DNA from: Bartonella sp. M0177
GTDB taxonomy: Bacteria; Pseudomonadota; Alphaproteobacteria; Rhizobiales; Rhizobiaceae
Direction: 5' to 3'
Length of the DNA: 64,000 nt
NCBI RefSeq assembly: GCF_016102285.1
Contig: NZ_JACFOY010000001.1
Span: forward strand, 620,001-684,000
This document shows positions 28,409 through 40,519 of this stretch, one piece after another. The position numbers were made by a program, and so were the translations under genes. The notes below the pieces were generated by a model. That model was not told where the DNA came from. It did not search any database and saw nothing but the letters and a program-made list of their open reading frames with translations. Within the stretch, counting starts at the first letter, position 1. Every line of letters begins with the position of its first letter.

Positions 28409-29251
28409 ATGGCGTTACTCGAAATCCGCAATCTCAATGTATATTTCGAAACCGCGAGCGGGCCTTTTTATGCAGTCAAAGGCATAGACATCACTGTAAA
28501 TAACGGTGAAATACTTGCAATTGTGGGTGAATCCGGCTCCGGTAAATCGGTAAGCATGCTGGCTGTCATGGGGCTGTTGCCAAAAAGTGCCAAGATCAGT
28601 GCCGACAAGATGATGTTTGAAAATATCGATCTTATGAAGCTTACCGATCATGAAAGACGCCGGATCATCGGCAATGAAATTTCAATGATCTTTCAGGAAC
28701 CGATAGCAAGCCTCAATCCCTGTTTCACGGTCGGTTATCAGCTTGAAGAAGTATTGAAAGCGCATCTTAAACTCGGGCGCAAACAACGGATCGAGAAAAT
28801 TATCGAATTGTTCCACCTTGTCGGTTTAACCGAGCCCGAACGCAGATTGAAGAGTTTTCCTCATCAATTGTCAGGCGGTCAATGTCAACGAATTATGATT
28901 GCCATGGCAATTGCATGTAACCCGAAATTGCTGATTGCCGACGAGCCGACAACTGCGCTTGATGTTACTATACAGAAACAAATTCTTGATCTTATTTTGG
29001 ATCTCCAAAAAAGCCAGAATATGGGCGTTATTCTTATCACCCATGATATGGGCGTTGTTGCCGAAACGGCAGATCGCGTTGTGGTGCAGTATAAGGGAGA
29101 AAAAATGGAAGAGGCCGACGTGCTTTCTCTGTTCGAAACACCCAAAAATGCCTATACCAAAGCTCTTCTTGCAGCTCTTCCGGAAAATGCCCATGGCAAT
29201 CGACTTGTAACGGTTGCAGATTTTATGCACGCGCACGGAGATGCTTTATGA
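28409..29251 (+). CDS. dppD: Dipeptide ABC transporter ATP-binding protein DppD-like
   Basis: 280-residue ATPase. Walker A is GESGSGKS (about 38-45), the Q-loop is IFQEP, the signature is LSGGQCQR, Walker B is KLLIADEP, and the switch His is in LITHD. It energises peptide import with DppF. The ATG at 28409 is chosen over an in-frame TTG at 28403 because AAAAGGAG lies six bases ahead. It is about 45 residues shorter than E. coli DppD, missing most of the C-terminal oligopeptide-transporter extension. The Cys in the signature replaces the more usual Ser, Arg or Gln. Confidence 0.92.
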   Translation: MALLEIRNLNVYFETASGPFYAVKGIDITVNNGEILAIVGESGSGKSVSMLAVMGLLPKSAKISADKMMFENIDLMKLTDHERRRIIGNEISMIFQEPIASLNPCFTVGYQLEEVLKAHLKLGRKQRIEKIIELFHLVGLTEPERRLKSFPHQLSGGQCQRIMIAMAIACNPKLLIADEPTTALDVTIQKQILDLILDLQKSQNMGVILITHDMGVVAETADRVVVQYKGEKMEEADVLSLFETPKNAYTKALLAALPENAHGNRLVTVADFMHAHGDAL

Positions 29252-30102
29252 GCGATTTCATAATAGAAGCGAAAGATATCGTACGTGATTATCCCATTTC
29301 CGGCGGTTTGTTCGGCAAAAGAAAAATTTTACATGCCGTCAATCACGTTTCTTTTGGTGTCGAACGTGGAAAAACCTTGGCTGTCGTCGGGGAATCCGGA
29401 TGCGGGAAATCGACTCTGGCCCGGATTCTGAGCCTTATTGATCCGCAAACGAGCGGCGAGCTCGTCATTGACGGAGAAAATATTGATATTGCACAGAAAA
29501 AAGTAACAACAACGATGCGCCGGAAGGTGCAGATTGTATTTCAAAATCCTTATGGATCACTCAATCCCAGACAAAAAATAGGTGATGCGCTCACCGAACC
29601 TTTATTGCTGAACACAACATTGTCGGCCAAAGAACGGGAGCAGCAAGCAAAACAAATGCTCGAGAGAGTGGGGCTTTCGGAAATACATTACTATCGATAT
29701 CCTCATATGTTTTCAGGCGGTCAGAGGCAGCGTATTGCAATTGCGCGTTCTTTAATGCTTCGGCCGAAAATCGTTGTTCTTGACGAGCCGGTTTCGGCGC
29801 TTGATTTGTCGGTTCAGGCTCAGGTGCTCAATTTGCTTGCCGATTTACAGGAGGAATTCGGCCTTACATATGTTTTTATCAGTCATGATTTGTCGGTCGT
29901 GCGCTACATCGCGAACACAGTCATGGTCATGTATTTTGGGGAAATTGTCGAATATGGCACAAGAGACAGAATTTTTTCCCATCCCGAGCATGAATATACT
30001 AAAAAACTTTTTGCCGCAACACCAATAGCCAGTGTAGAGGCTATTCGTGCACGAATTGAAAAGAAAAATAATGCGAAAAACGTTATTAATTCATTTCAGT
30101 AA
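29248..30102 (+). CDS. dppF: Dipeptide ABC transporter ATP-binding protein DppF-like
   Basis: 284-residue ATPase partner of DppD. Walker A is GESGCGKSTLAR, the Q-loop is VFQNPYGSLNPRQ, the signature is FSGGQRQRIAIAR, Walker B is KIVVLDEP followed by VSALDLSVQ, and the switch His is in FISHD. It overlaps the end of dppD by four bases (ATGA), a sign of translational coupling. Like dppD it is shorter than the E. coli protein (about 334) because the C-terminal extension is reduced; it ends EKKNNAKNVINSFQ. It is the last gene of the cluster and is followed by AT-rich DNA. Confidence 0.92.
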   Translation: MSDFIIEAKDIVRDYPISGGLFGKRKILHAVNHVSFGVERGKTLAVVGESGCGKSTLARILSLIDPQTSGELVIDGENIDIAQKKVTTTMRRKVQIVFQNPYGSLNPRQKIGDALTEPLLLNTTLSAKEREQQAKQMLERVGLSEIHYYRYPHMFSGGQRQRIAIARSLMLRPKIVVLDEPVSALDLSVQAQVLNLLADLQEEFGLTYVFISHDLSVVRYIANTVMVMYFGEIVEYGTRDRIFSHPEHEYTKKLFAATPIASVEAIRARIEKKNNAKNVINSFQ

Positions 30103-30367
30103 ATCATTTATACGATTTTAAAAATATATTATATTTATATAATTCTGAATTTTATTTAATTAAAAATAATTATACTTTTACGATGAAAACGATGCGATCA
30201 ATTCATAAATAATATATTTAAAATAATTTTTCAATTTTGTAATTATAATTATTATAAAGAATCTAAAATAGATAAAAATTTTAAAAATATAATTTAAAAG
30301 GCCTGAAAAATTTAGTATAATCTCCACGTTAGAAGGTTCTGTAATTGAAGCTGAAAGGTGGTGCATT
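30103..30367. other. AT-rich intergenic spacer after dppF
   Basis: About 265 bases, largely A/T, with no terminator hairpin that I can recognise. A long frame on the minus strand enters from the alcohol dehydrogenase gene and is only its shadow. Confidence 0.5.
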
Positions 30368-31447
30368 ATGGCAAAAATGAAAGCTGCGGTATTTGTAGAA
30401 AAAAACCGGATTGTTCTGGAAGATAAACCCGTTCCCGATATCGGTCCGTTGGACGCATTAATCCGCATTACAACAACGACGATTTGTGGAACCGATATCC
30501 ACATTTTGAAAGGCGAATATCCGGTTGAAAAAGGTTTGACGATTGGCCATGAACCGGTCGGAATTATTGAAAAGCTTGGTTCGGAAGTCAAAGGTTTTCG
30601 TGAGGGACAACGTGTTATTGCCGGTGCCATTACACCGAGCGGTATTTCGAATGCATGTATGTGCGGCTGCGGTTCGCAAGATGGACCGCATACGAAACAT
30701 GGCTTTGAAGCAATGGGCGGTTGGAAATTCGGTAACACGATTGATGGTGCACAAGCCGAATTTTTACGCGTCAATGATGCGGCAGCAAATCTCTGCGCAA
30801 TTCCCGACAATCTTACAGATGAACAGGTATTGATGTGCCCTGACATTATGTCGACCGGTTTTTCCGGTGCCGAACGTGGCGGAGTTAAAATCGGCGATAT
30901 TGTTGTTGTCTGGGCATTGGGGCCGATCGGCTTATGTGCTGTTGCCGGTGCAAAATTATGCGGTGCAACAACAATTATCGGTGTTGATACTGTACCGGCA
31001 CGCATGGAGATGGCTAAAAAACTCGGCGCGACCCATGTTGTCGATTTCAAAGCTTGCAATGCAGTTGAAGAAATCATGCGCCTGACAGATGGGCGCGGTG
31101 TCGACGTTGCTATTGAAGCTTTGGGGACACAGCCGACTTTCGAGTCTTGCCTTAATGTTCTTCGCCCCGGTGGCACATTGTCCAGTCTCGGCGTTTATTC
31201 CAATGATCTGAAAATACCGCTGGCAGGTTATCGCGCAGGTCTAGGAGATATTGATATTGTGAGTGGTCTTTGCCCTGGTGGTAAAGAACGTATGCGTCGT
31301 TTAATGAATGTTGTCGAAAATGGCAGCGTTGATTTACGTTCGCTCGTTACACATACTTTTAAACTGGATGATATAGAAAAGGCTTATGATCTGTTTGCCC
31401 ATCAGCGCGACGGGGTCATGAAAATCGCTATCAAAACAGGCGCCTGA
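30368..31447 (+). CDS. Zinc-dependent alcohol dehydrogenase (medium-chain, secondary-alcohol type)
   Basis: 359-residue MDR-superfamily enzyme. Catalytic zinc ligands are the Cys in TTICGTDIHILKGEYP and the His-Glu pair in TIGHEPVG. A Cys-rich stretch, NACMCGCGSQDG, lies where structural-zinc cysteines or their relics occur. The Rossmann block reads WALGPIGLCAVAGAKLCGA, ending in GVD, whose Asp favours NAD over NADP. It resembles bacterial secondary-alcohol (isopropanol/butanediol) dehydrogenases, but the real substrate is unknown. AAAGGTGG precedes the ATG. It is a single gene with a strong terminator behind it. Confidence 0.9.
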   Translation: MAKMKAAVFVEKNRIVLEDKPVPDIGPLDALIRITTTTICGTDIHILKGEYPVEKGLTIGHEPVGIIEKLGSEVKGFREGQRVIAGAITPSGISNACMCGCGSQDGPHTKHGFEAMGGWKFGNTIDGAQAEFLRVNDAAANLCAIPDNLTDEQVLMCPDIMSTGFSGAERGGVKIGDIVVVWALGPIGLCAVAGAKLCGATTIIGVDTVPARMEMAKKLGATHVVDFKACNAVEEIMRLTDGRGVDVAIEALGTQPTFESCLNVLRPGGTLSSLGVYSNDLKIPLAGYRAGLGDIDIVSGLCPGGKERMRRLMNVVENGSVDLRSLVTHTFKLDDIEKAYDLFAHQRDGVMKIAIKTGA

Positions 31448-31470
31448 ACAAGTTCAGGATAAGCTATAAA

Positions 31471-31497
31471 AAAAGCGGGCTGAAAAGCCCGCTTTTT
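31471..31497 (+). terminator. Bidirectional terminator between adh and katA
   Basis: A perfect 11-bp stem (AAAAGCGGGCT with AGCCCGCTTTT) with a GAAA loop. T runs flank it on both strands. It sits between the converging alcohol dehydrogenase and catalase genes and serves both. Confidence 0.92.
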
Positions 31498-31510
31498 CAA
31501 TGCATGGAAA

Positions 31511-32968
31511 TTATTTGCTTTCTTTTTTACGCTTTATGGCAGCACGTACACCTGCTGCATAGTCAGGGTGGACTTTTTCAAAGTGTCCAAGTTGACGCTC
31601 GATGATGAAATCGGGAACGCCTTCCATTGCATCGGCAATGTTGGAGAAAAGCCGGTTTTTCTGATCCTGATCGAACAGATTGAACAATGCCGTTACCTGA
31701 CTGTAATCATCATTACCAGCCCGATGATCGTAACGATAAGCGTCACCGGAAAGTTTTAACGGCGGCTCTTGTGCCGATTTATCTTCAACCGGTCCATTGA
31801 AGGAATTCGGTTCGTAATAAGCGTCGACATTATTGGTTGAATGTCCGCCATAAGTGTTCATTTGCCCGTCACGATGGTAGTTATGAACAGGGCAAACAGG
31901 CTTGTTTACCGGAATTTGTTCATAATGCGTACCTAAACGATAACGGTGCGCATCCGCATAAGAGAAGATGCGGGCCTGCAACATTTTATCGGGCGAATAA
32001 CCGATACCGGGAACGATATTGGACGGAGAGAAAGCAGCCTCTTCGATTTCTGCAAAATAATCGTCAGGATTGCGATTCAACTCCATAATACCGATATCCA
32101 TTGGCGGATAATCCTTATGAGGCCAGACTTTTGTCAGATCAAACGGGTTATAGGGCGTCTTGTCTGCATCTGCTTCAGGCATAATCTGAACCTGAACTTT
32201 CCAGCGCGGGAAGTTGCCACTTTCAATAGCATTGTAAAGTGCTTCCTGTGAACTTTCACGCGTCTTTCCTACAAGCTCTTTTGCTTCGGCATTGGTATAG
32301 AATTTATGCCCCTGCATCGTCTTGAAGTGGAATTTAACCCAGAAGCGTTCGCCTTTGTCGTTCCACAATGAATAGGTATGGGAGCCATAACCGTTCATAT
32401 GCATGGTATCAATCGGTAATCCGCGGTCGGACATCAGAATAGTGACCTGATGCAGGCTTTCCGGAGAAAGTGACCAGAAATCCCATTGGGCTGTATTTGA
32501 ACGCAAGTTTGTACGCGGATGGCGCTTTTGCGTATGAATGAAATCGGGAAACTTATAGGCATCACGAACGAAAAATACCGGCGTATTATTGCCAACGAGA
32601 TCCCAGTTTCCTTCGGAAGTATAGAATTTCAACGCAAAACCGCGAACGTCTCGCTCCGCATCTGCTGCGCCGCGCTCTCCGGCAACAGTTGAAAAACGGC
32701 CGAGCATCGGTGTTTCCGTTCCAGGTTTGAATACGGCGGCTTTTGTATAGCGGGTAATGTCGCCGGTGATCTTCAATACACCATGTGCACCAACACCTTT
32801 GGCATGGACAGTGCGCTCGGGGATACGTTCCCGATTTTGATGCGCCAATTTTTCCAATAATTGATAATCCTGAATCAATACCGGGCCGCGAGGACCAGCC
32901 GTTATAGAATTCTGATTATCAGGTACAGCTGCACCTGCTGTTGTCGTTAATGTAATCCGCTCGCTCAT
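31511..32968 (-). CDS. katA: Catalase (monofunctional heme, small-subunit type)
   Basis: 485-residue heme catalase that splits hydrogen peroxide to water and oxygen. The active-site block [17 protein letters not shown] holds the essential His, the distal Asn lies in [17 protein letters not shown], and the heme-ligand Tyr is in [14 protein letters not shown]. The length fits the NADPH-binding clade 3 enzymes, which are cytosolic. An upstream in-frame start would add nine residues; the chosen ATG (MSERITLTT) has TGGAGG ahead. A Usp gene and oxyR lie upstream on the other strand. OxyR control is likely from family knowledge, but no operator is identified. Confidence 0.96.
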   Translation of the reverse strand: MSERITLTTTAGAAVPDNQNSITAGPRGPVLIQDYQLLEKLAHQNRERIPERTVHAKGVGAHGVLKITGDITRYTKAAVFKPGTETPMLGRFSTVAGERGAADAERDVRGFALKFYTSEGNWDLVGNNTPVFFVRDAYKFPDFIHTQKRHPRTNLRSNTAQWDFWSLSPESLHQVTILMSDRGLPIDTMHMNGYGSHTYSLWNDKGERFWVKFHFKTMQGHKFYTNAEAKELVGKTRESSQEALYNAIESGNFPRWKVQVQIMPEADADKTPYNPFDLTKVWPHKDYPPMDIGIMELNRNPDDYFAEIEEAAFSPSNIVPGIGYSPDKMLQARIFSYADAHRYRLGTHYEQIPVNKPVCPVHNYHRDGQMNTYGGHSTNNVDAYYEPNSFNGPVEDKSAQEPPLKLSGDAYRYDHRAGNDDYSQVTALFNLFDQDQKNRLFSNIADAMEGVPDFIIERQLGHFEKVHPDYAAGVRAAIKRKKESK

Positions 32969-33548
32969 GAAAGCCTCCAGTCTGTGAATGTTCAAATCGT
33001 CTCACTAATAGAAGATAGGGCAAATTTAAATTAATTCTAATTTTAATTTGTTTAAATTCCTATTAGGAAAAATTATGACAGAACGCATCATCATTGACGG
33101 AATTTATGAATGCGTTGACAACGTTCAATTTCATGTATTTGCAAAAGACGATGGGGGAGGGTTTTTACGAGGGTAAAAACGCGGTTGGTTCATATATTTA
33201 CAGGAGATAGCAGGGTTTTACGACGCGTGTCTTCGAAAGATCGCGCTTTCTCGATAACAGTTTTTTTACAAGTATAAACAGTACGTTCAACTATCAATTG
33301 GAATTGATAAAACGATTAATAATATTTTTTCAAAAAAATATGATTTTACACGAATTGAAAATTAACATAATATAATAAAATAAATATTTTTGATTTTTTT
33401 TTACAATAAAATGTTAATTTTATTGTACGAATAATATCACTTCTTGTAATAATAGATAGCTGAAGAAATGGTAATTTGGTAGCTATCTACATGATTTATT
33501 TTCATAAAATCAATTCTATATTCCATTGACAAGAAAACGGGAAACTTT
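32969..33548. other. Intergenic region between katA and the Usp gene
   Basis: About 580 bases between divergent genes, very AT-rich from about 33300 on. It should hold the catalase promoter and any OxyR site, and the Usp promoter. I see no gene and cannot pick an OxyR site with confidence. Confidence 0.55.
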
Positions 33549-34418
33549 ATGGAACAGCCGATACTTGCCCTAGTTGACTCTTCAATTTATTGGAAATCGG
33601 TTTGCGAGCTCGCAATCTGGGCTTCCCGGACATTCAATGTGCCGATCAGATTGCTGAATGTTCTTGATAAAATGTCTGATGATGTTTTAGTTCCGGACGA
33701 GATTGCCAAGGATATTGATAATCGTTTTCTATCCGACTTTGCCGGTAAAGTTCGGGACGAGACGGCGAGCTACGCCCGATTGATGCAGGAACTGGGGCAA
33801 ACCGTACTTGATAATGCGAAATCCTACATTGAAAGACGTGAGAAAATTGTTGTTGATACCAGACTGCGCTATGACAGCCTCGCAGATGCGATCGGCTTTT
33901 ACGGCAAAACTTCTTCATTGATTATCATTGGCAAGCAAGGGCAGCAGACGTCAAACAATGACGGATACGCCAAAGTCGGTAATAATTTCGAAACAATTGT
34001 ACGTGCGGCTCGAAGGCCGGTTTTGGCGGCTTCAATAGAGGTAAGGCCGATCAAAAAAGCTCTTTTGCTTTATGATGAAAATTTCGGTCTCAATTTGGTC
34101 GTTGATTACCTTATACGTTATCATAATATTTTTGAAAAACCGGTTATGATTGCGTTTTCACAAAACAATTTCGAAGCGATAGAGAGTGATATCAATTATA
34201 TCGAAAAAATAGCAAAACAAGAGAATATTTCTTTGTCATTATTGGCTATTAATGACAATATTAATGACGAAATCCTGAATAATATTGCTGATGAAAATAA
34301 CGTAGATCTCATTATTATTAATGCGTTTACGGAATCAAGAATTAAAAATATGCTATTCGGTTCGGTTCATAAAATACTTATACAGAAAATTAAATTTCCA
34401 ATACTTATTGTTAGATAA
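33549..34418 (+). CDS. Tandem universal stress protein (two UspA domains)
   Basis: 289-residue cytosolic protein made of two Usp domains (about 1-150 and 165-289). The usual ATP-binding pattern G-2x-G-9x-G-S/T is changed in both. Domain 1 has GKQG followed by 12 rather than 9 residues before GN. Domain 2 ends correctly in FGSVHKIL and PILIVR, but the first two glycines are Asn and Thr. ATP binding is therefore doubtful in either half. Usp proteins act in stress survival with variable mechanism. It is flanked by catalase and oxyR, which suggests an oxidative-stress role by association only. Confidence 0.85.
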   Translation: MEQPILALVDSSIYWKSVCELAIWASRTFNVPIRLLNVLDKMSDDVLVPDEIAKDIDNRFLSDFAGKVRDETASYARLMQELGQTVLDNAKSYIERREKIVVDTRLRYDSLADAIGFYGKTSSLIIIGKQGQQTSNNDGYAKVGNNFETIVRAARRPVLAASIEVRPIKKALLLYDENFGLNLVVDYLIRYHNIFEKPVMIAFSQNNFEAIESDINYIEKIAKQENISLSLLAINDNINDEILNNIADENNVDLIIINAFTESRIKNMLFGSVHKILIQKIKFPILIVR

Positions 34419-34821
34419 ATTAATACAAGAATAACATTATCTTGAAAATACCTCTAACGAACTCTCTTTTGCTTTAGGCAGGAAGCACATGAAACAGTGA
34501 ACGCATGGTATTCGGAGCAGCAGTTCATAAAAAGACAGGAAGCCGAAACATAGGGGGAAATGTTTCGGCCTCCAAAGATCATCTTCATTACAAGATGACC
34601 AAATAAAAATTGACACAGTTACAGATTGAGCGCTCGCTATATTCCCAAACCGAAAAAATTCGGTACGAAAATTAGACAGCAAGCTCTCAATCTCTGTAAT
34701 TGGCAGTTAACCCTCCGGCAAGGCACTGCCCGGTTCTTTTTCAGAACGTCAGTATTATTATGCAATGAATAGAATAAAATCCAATTGCTTTTTGTTTTAA
34801 ATTGTATAAGAAAAAATTATC
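34419..34821. other. Intergenic region before oxyR
   Basis: About 400 bases without a recognisable gene. It presumably includes the oxyR promoter. No clear terminator follows the Usp gene. Confidence 0.5.
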
Positions 34822-35736
34822 ATGTTTACCATAAGACAGCTTCGTTATTTTCAAATTTTAGCCAATACGGGTCATTTCGGAGAGGCATCCGAAAAATTGG
34901 GCATTTCACAACCCGCACTCTCCGTGCAAATCGCTGAAATGGAAAAATTAGCCGGATCGCCGCTTTTTGAACGGACATCCAAGCGCATTATATTAACGCC
35001 ACTTGGTTGCAATTTTCTTCCTATCATCAACGATATTCTGGCAAGACTATCTGTCTTGGGGGATATTGTTGCGGCGCATGAATCACCGCTGAGCTATCCG
35101 ATCAAACTTGGTATCATCCCGACCGTGGCGCCTTATATATTGCCGTCGGTTTTACCGAAAGTGCGTCATTTATATCCCGCTTTGGCACTTCAAATTCAGG
35201 AAGCAAAGACCGAGAGGCTTGTTGAATTGCTGCGCAATGGTCATATAGACGCTATTGTGGCGGCAACACCGGTTGAGGATGGAGAATTTGTCTCCGAACC
35301 GATTTTCGACGATAATTTTTATTATGCTTTGCCACGGGACGACCCGCAATCTGTCTATAAAAATGTTCGGGAAGGCGATGTCGATACCGGAAAATTGTTG
35401 TTGCTGGAGGAAGGGCACTGTCTGCGCGATCAGACGCTAGAAGCGTGCCAGACCAAAAAATATCGACATGATATCACAGCCTCATCCTTGACTACTTTGA
35501 TGCAACTTGTTGCCAATGGTATTGGTATAACGATTATTCCCCAAATTGCTGTTTCGACGGAAGCACGGTTGGATAATATTAGCGTTGTCGCTTTCGAAGG
35601 CGAGACGCCAAAACGCCACATTTGCCTCTTCTGGAGAAGACGTTCGCGCCGGAGCAAGGACTTCAAGTTGTTGGCTGATCTTTTTAAGGCGATGGCCATC
35701 CCGATTCTGGATCAGGCAAGGAATTTTATCGTGTGA
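34822..35736 (+). CDS. oxyR: LysR-type peroxide regulator OxyR
   Basis: 304-residue LysR-family activator. An N-terminal winged helix (FTIRQLRYFQILANTGHFGEA and AEKLGISQPALSVQI-like segment, residues 2-60) precedes a periplasmic-binding-protein-like sensor domain. The redox pair is recognisable: C200 in LEEGHCLRDQ and C209 in TLEAC. This spacing and context match E. coli OxyR C199/C208, which form a disulphide when oxidised by hydrogen peroxide. Targets typically include catalase; katA is 2 kb away but not directly divergent from this gene. The start is the only ATG before the helix-turn-helix. Confidence 0.94.
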   Translation: MFTIRQLRYFQILANTGHFGEASEKLGISQPALSVQIAEMEKLAGSPLFERTSKRIILTPLGCNFLPIINDILARLSVLGDIVAAHESPLSYPIKLGIIPTVAPYILPSVLPKVRHLYPALALQIQEAKTERLVELLRNGHIDAIVAATPVEDGEFVSEPIFDDNFYYALPRDDPQSVYKNVREGDVDTGKLLLLEEGHCLRDQTLEACQTKKYRHDITASSLTTLMQLVANGIGITIIPQIAVSTEARLDNISVVAFEGETPKRHICLFWRRRSRRSKDFKLLADLFKAMAIPILDQARNFIV

Positions 35737-36297
35737 TGCTCACGGGAAAAGTTGTTTGATCATGAAAAGGTCGCACCGCCATGGGGTGAAAGGCCGTTTG
35801 AGCATAACTACTTTGATCTGTAACAACGTAATCACAAATTAAATTGAAACGGGAATTTTCCGGATGGGGCAAGCGCCGTCGGCAAAATGACCCGCCTTTT
35901 TTTGAACGGCGTCAGGTGCAACTGATTTCTGCCTTCAGGCCTCGCTAAAACAGTCAAACGGCTTTGTCCCGAACGCCTCGAAATTGCAGACTATCCGTTT
36001 CAAGGTTCGAATATGTTTCGGTCAAGCTGAACAAGCCGAAAGCAGAACTTTTGTTTTATCGATTGAATTTGAAATTGCAGTCTGTGAGGGATGACCGCTC
36101 AAAATCAATTTTCCATGATTTCGTTCTGTGTCTCATGAACGATCAAGCGCGTAGCAGTAAACCATAAGCCGATTTTTAAAAAGACAAGAAGAGATAAGAC
36201 GAGACGGTCAGACAGATTGCTCGGCCGAACCGAAGTTGAAATCCCCCTTGTCGGCATTTTGGGCGGACAAGGGGGATTACATTTTAAAAAACGTCAA
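35737..36297. other. Intergenic region between oxyR and guaB
   Basis: About 560 bases between converging genes with no recognisable gene. The only structured element is the 13-bp hairpin at 36240-36278 next to the guaB stop. Confidence 0.55.
36240..36278 (-). terminator. Hairpin at the guaB 3' end, probable terminator
   Basis: A perfect 13-bp stem (AATCCCCCTTGTC with GACAAGGGGGATT) encloses a 13-base loop and begins 20 bases past the guaB stop. The following minus-strand T content is weak (TTTCAACTT), so termination may not be purely intrinsic. Confidence 0.6.
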
Positions 36298-38439
<2,142 letters not shown>

Positions 38440-40011
38440 TTACAATTGGGACTGGATAGGCAACCAACTAATCAATTTTGCAAAAGCGCGCCGCCATATG
38501 GGGCTTTCCGGTTCACGCTTTGCGGTACATGGCTTTTCATCTTCAATATAATTCCAGTAGATCCGGTTTTTGCTATCAAGATGAAGATGATAGCTCATTT
38601 CCTTTGTTGTTTCTTCGGCAAAAAGTTTATTCAACCTTTCGGAGATCGGGGGACATTCAAACAATATTCCCATCTCTGTGTTCAGAGAAGCCGAACGCGG
38701 GTCAAAATTGAAAGAACCGATAAAAGCTGTTTTACCGTCGATCAGAAACGCTTTGGTGTGAAGGCTTGCGCGACGGGAACCGAACAGGCGCAAACGATGT
38801 GGGCCACCATTGGGTTTCAGCTCGTAGAGTTTTGCGCCGCCTTTCAGAAGTGGCTTGCGATAAGGCGCATATCCGCCATGAACCGCTGCGACGTCGGTTG
38901 CTGCCAATGAATTGGTAAGGATGCGGACATCGGCACCATTTCTGACGAGTGTGCAAAGCCGTTCGGTTCCGGCTTTTCCGGGAACAAAATAGGGCGATGT
39001 TATCTGCAACTCGGTTTTTGCACTGTCAATTAATGGCGAAAACACTGTCATCAGCCAGTTTTCCGGTCTATGTCCCAGAGCTTTTTCGGGAGGGTCGGAA
39101 ACAACATCAACTGCAACAACCGGAAAAAGCTTATGCTGCGGTTTGATAAAATGCTCGAAATTCATATGGGCGCGGACATAGTCGAGATAAGGTTTTGCGT
39201 TTTCCGAGTCATGAAATTGCGTGAGCTTGTTTTTCCAATAATTAATATCGCGGGCTTTTTTGGGCACGGCCAAGGCATGGATGGGCAATGCCACGGCACT
39301 GTTCCAGAATGAATCGAAAATCGTTTCAACCTTCTTGACCGAAGGCCCGACAAGCATCAAATCAAGGTCGCGAAAATTGGAGGCCTTGCCTGCACCGAAA
39401 TAGGCATCGGCAATATTACGCCCGCCTACAAAAGCGATGCGGCCGTCGATGATAAAAGCTTTGTTGTGCATTCTGCGGGTGACTGTCAATGCACGTAACA
39501 TCATTTCAAGACCACGTCTCAAACCACCGTTTCTCGCTCGTCCAGGATTGAACATGCGTATTTCTATGTTCGGATGTTTATCAAGCGCCACATAGGCAGG
39601 ATCACGCCCCTGTGCATTAATATCGTCAAGCAGCATACGAACGCGCACGCCTCTATCGGCAGCATCCATCACTTCTTTCAAAAGAAGGCGGCCTGTCAGG
39701 TCATCATCCCAAATATAATACATGAGATCAAGACTGCGACCGGCAAGTTCGGTTCCGACAGCGCGACCGGCAAAAGCATCAAGATTATTGATGAAAAGCG
39801 ACAAACCGTCTTTTTCAACACCTAATCCGTTTTCACGTTTGGCCAAATCTTCAATTTTCAAGTCTATCTTTGTGCGATCTTTACCGATCTTCAACGCAAA
39901 CGAATTTTCGCCGCGTGCACTTTTGGCAAAGCGTCCATAAGCATAGACAGCCAGCATAGACGCTAACGCAAACACGATAACAATTACGATTGCGAAATGT
40001 AGAATATTCAA
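38440..40011 (-). CDS. Phospholipase D-family protein (cardiolipin synthase C-like)
   Basis: 523-residue membrane-anchored protein. It has one N-terminal membrane helix (residues 3-25) and two PLD domains with complete HKD motifs: MHNKAFIIDGRIAFVGGRN and LHTKAFLIDGKTAFIGSFN. The GSFNFDPRS tail after the second motif is typical of ClsC/YmdC. Such enzymes make cardiolipin from phosphatidylglycerol and a second phospholipid, at the inner membrane. The frame opens with TTG (40011), directly followed by the membrane helix, with only a weak ribosome-binding site. It stands alone on the leftward strand. Confidence 0.88.
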   Translation of the reverse strand: MNILHFAIVIVIVFALASMLAVYAYGRFAKSARGENSFALKIGKDRTKIDLKIEDLAKRENGLGVEKDGLSLFINNLDAFAGRAVGTELAGRSLDLMYYIWDDDLTGRLLLKEVMDAADRGVRVRMLLDDINAQGRDPAYVALDKHPNIEIRMFNPGRARNGGLRRGLEMMLRALTVTRRMHNKAFIIDGRIAFVGGRNIADAYFGAGKASNFRDLDLMLVGPSVKKVETIFDSFWNSAVALPIHALAVPKKARDINYWKNKLTQFHDSENAKPYLDYVRAHMNFEHFIKPQHKLFPVVAVDVVSDPPEKALGHRPENWLMTVFSPLIDSAKTELQITSPYFVPGKAGTERLCTLVRNGADVRILTNSLAATDVAAVHGGYAPYRKPLLKGGAKLYELKPNGGPHRLRLFGSRRASLHTKAFLIDGKTAFIGSFNFDPRSASLNTEMGILFECPPISERLNKLFAEETTKEMSYHLHLDSKNRIYWNYIEDEKPCTAKREPESPIWRRAFAKLISWLPIQSQL

Positions 40012-40519
40012 AGAAAAGGCTCTCTTATGTCAGAAAACAAGGTAATCTAATATAATCGCTCAATGTCGTCTATTCATTTCCTGAATTGGCGTTTTTAAAA
40101 AAATGTTGAAGTGCTTCGAGGCGTTGTAAAAGACATATAGTAACGCGAAACAACCTCGCTATCCTCTTGGAGGAGAAATATGTGTTGCGGTCTTCCGATT
40201 TTTCATTTGTTTGTTTTTTTGAGGTTTGACCAATTTGATAAAACCCTTCTTGTCAATAAATGAAAAATCGAATTGGCATGTCCATTTCGAGATAACAGTC
40301 TTCAAAATGCGTCGTTCAATCTGAAAGCAAAAATTTCTATTGATCTGAAGAAATAATTCGCTCTTTCTCTCTTTATAAAATAATGGATGAAAAGCAAGGA
40401 TCCGATAAACGGTGAATGAACGATAGAAATGAATGACAAACCGGATATAAATTCACCCGATATTGCCAATTGTTCTTATCTCATAAAAGTTGCAAAACAT
40501 ATCGGAATAAAAATATTCT
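40012..40519. other. Intergenic region, nothing recognised
   Basis: About 510 bases between divergent genes. It presumably holds promoters for the phospholipase-D-family gene and the efflux gene. No open frame, strong hairpin or repeat stands out. Confidence 0.5.

Noticed and set aside
30178-31176. A 332-codon open frame antisense to the alcohol dehydrogenase gene
   Set aside because: It mirrors the dehydrogenase coding sequence and runs into AT-rich DNA at its end. No domain is recognisable.
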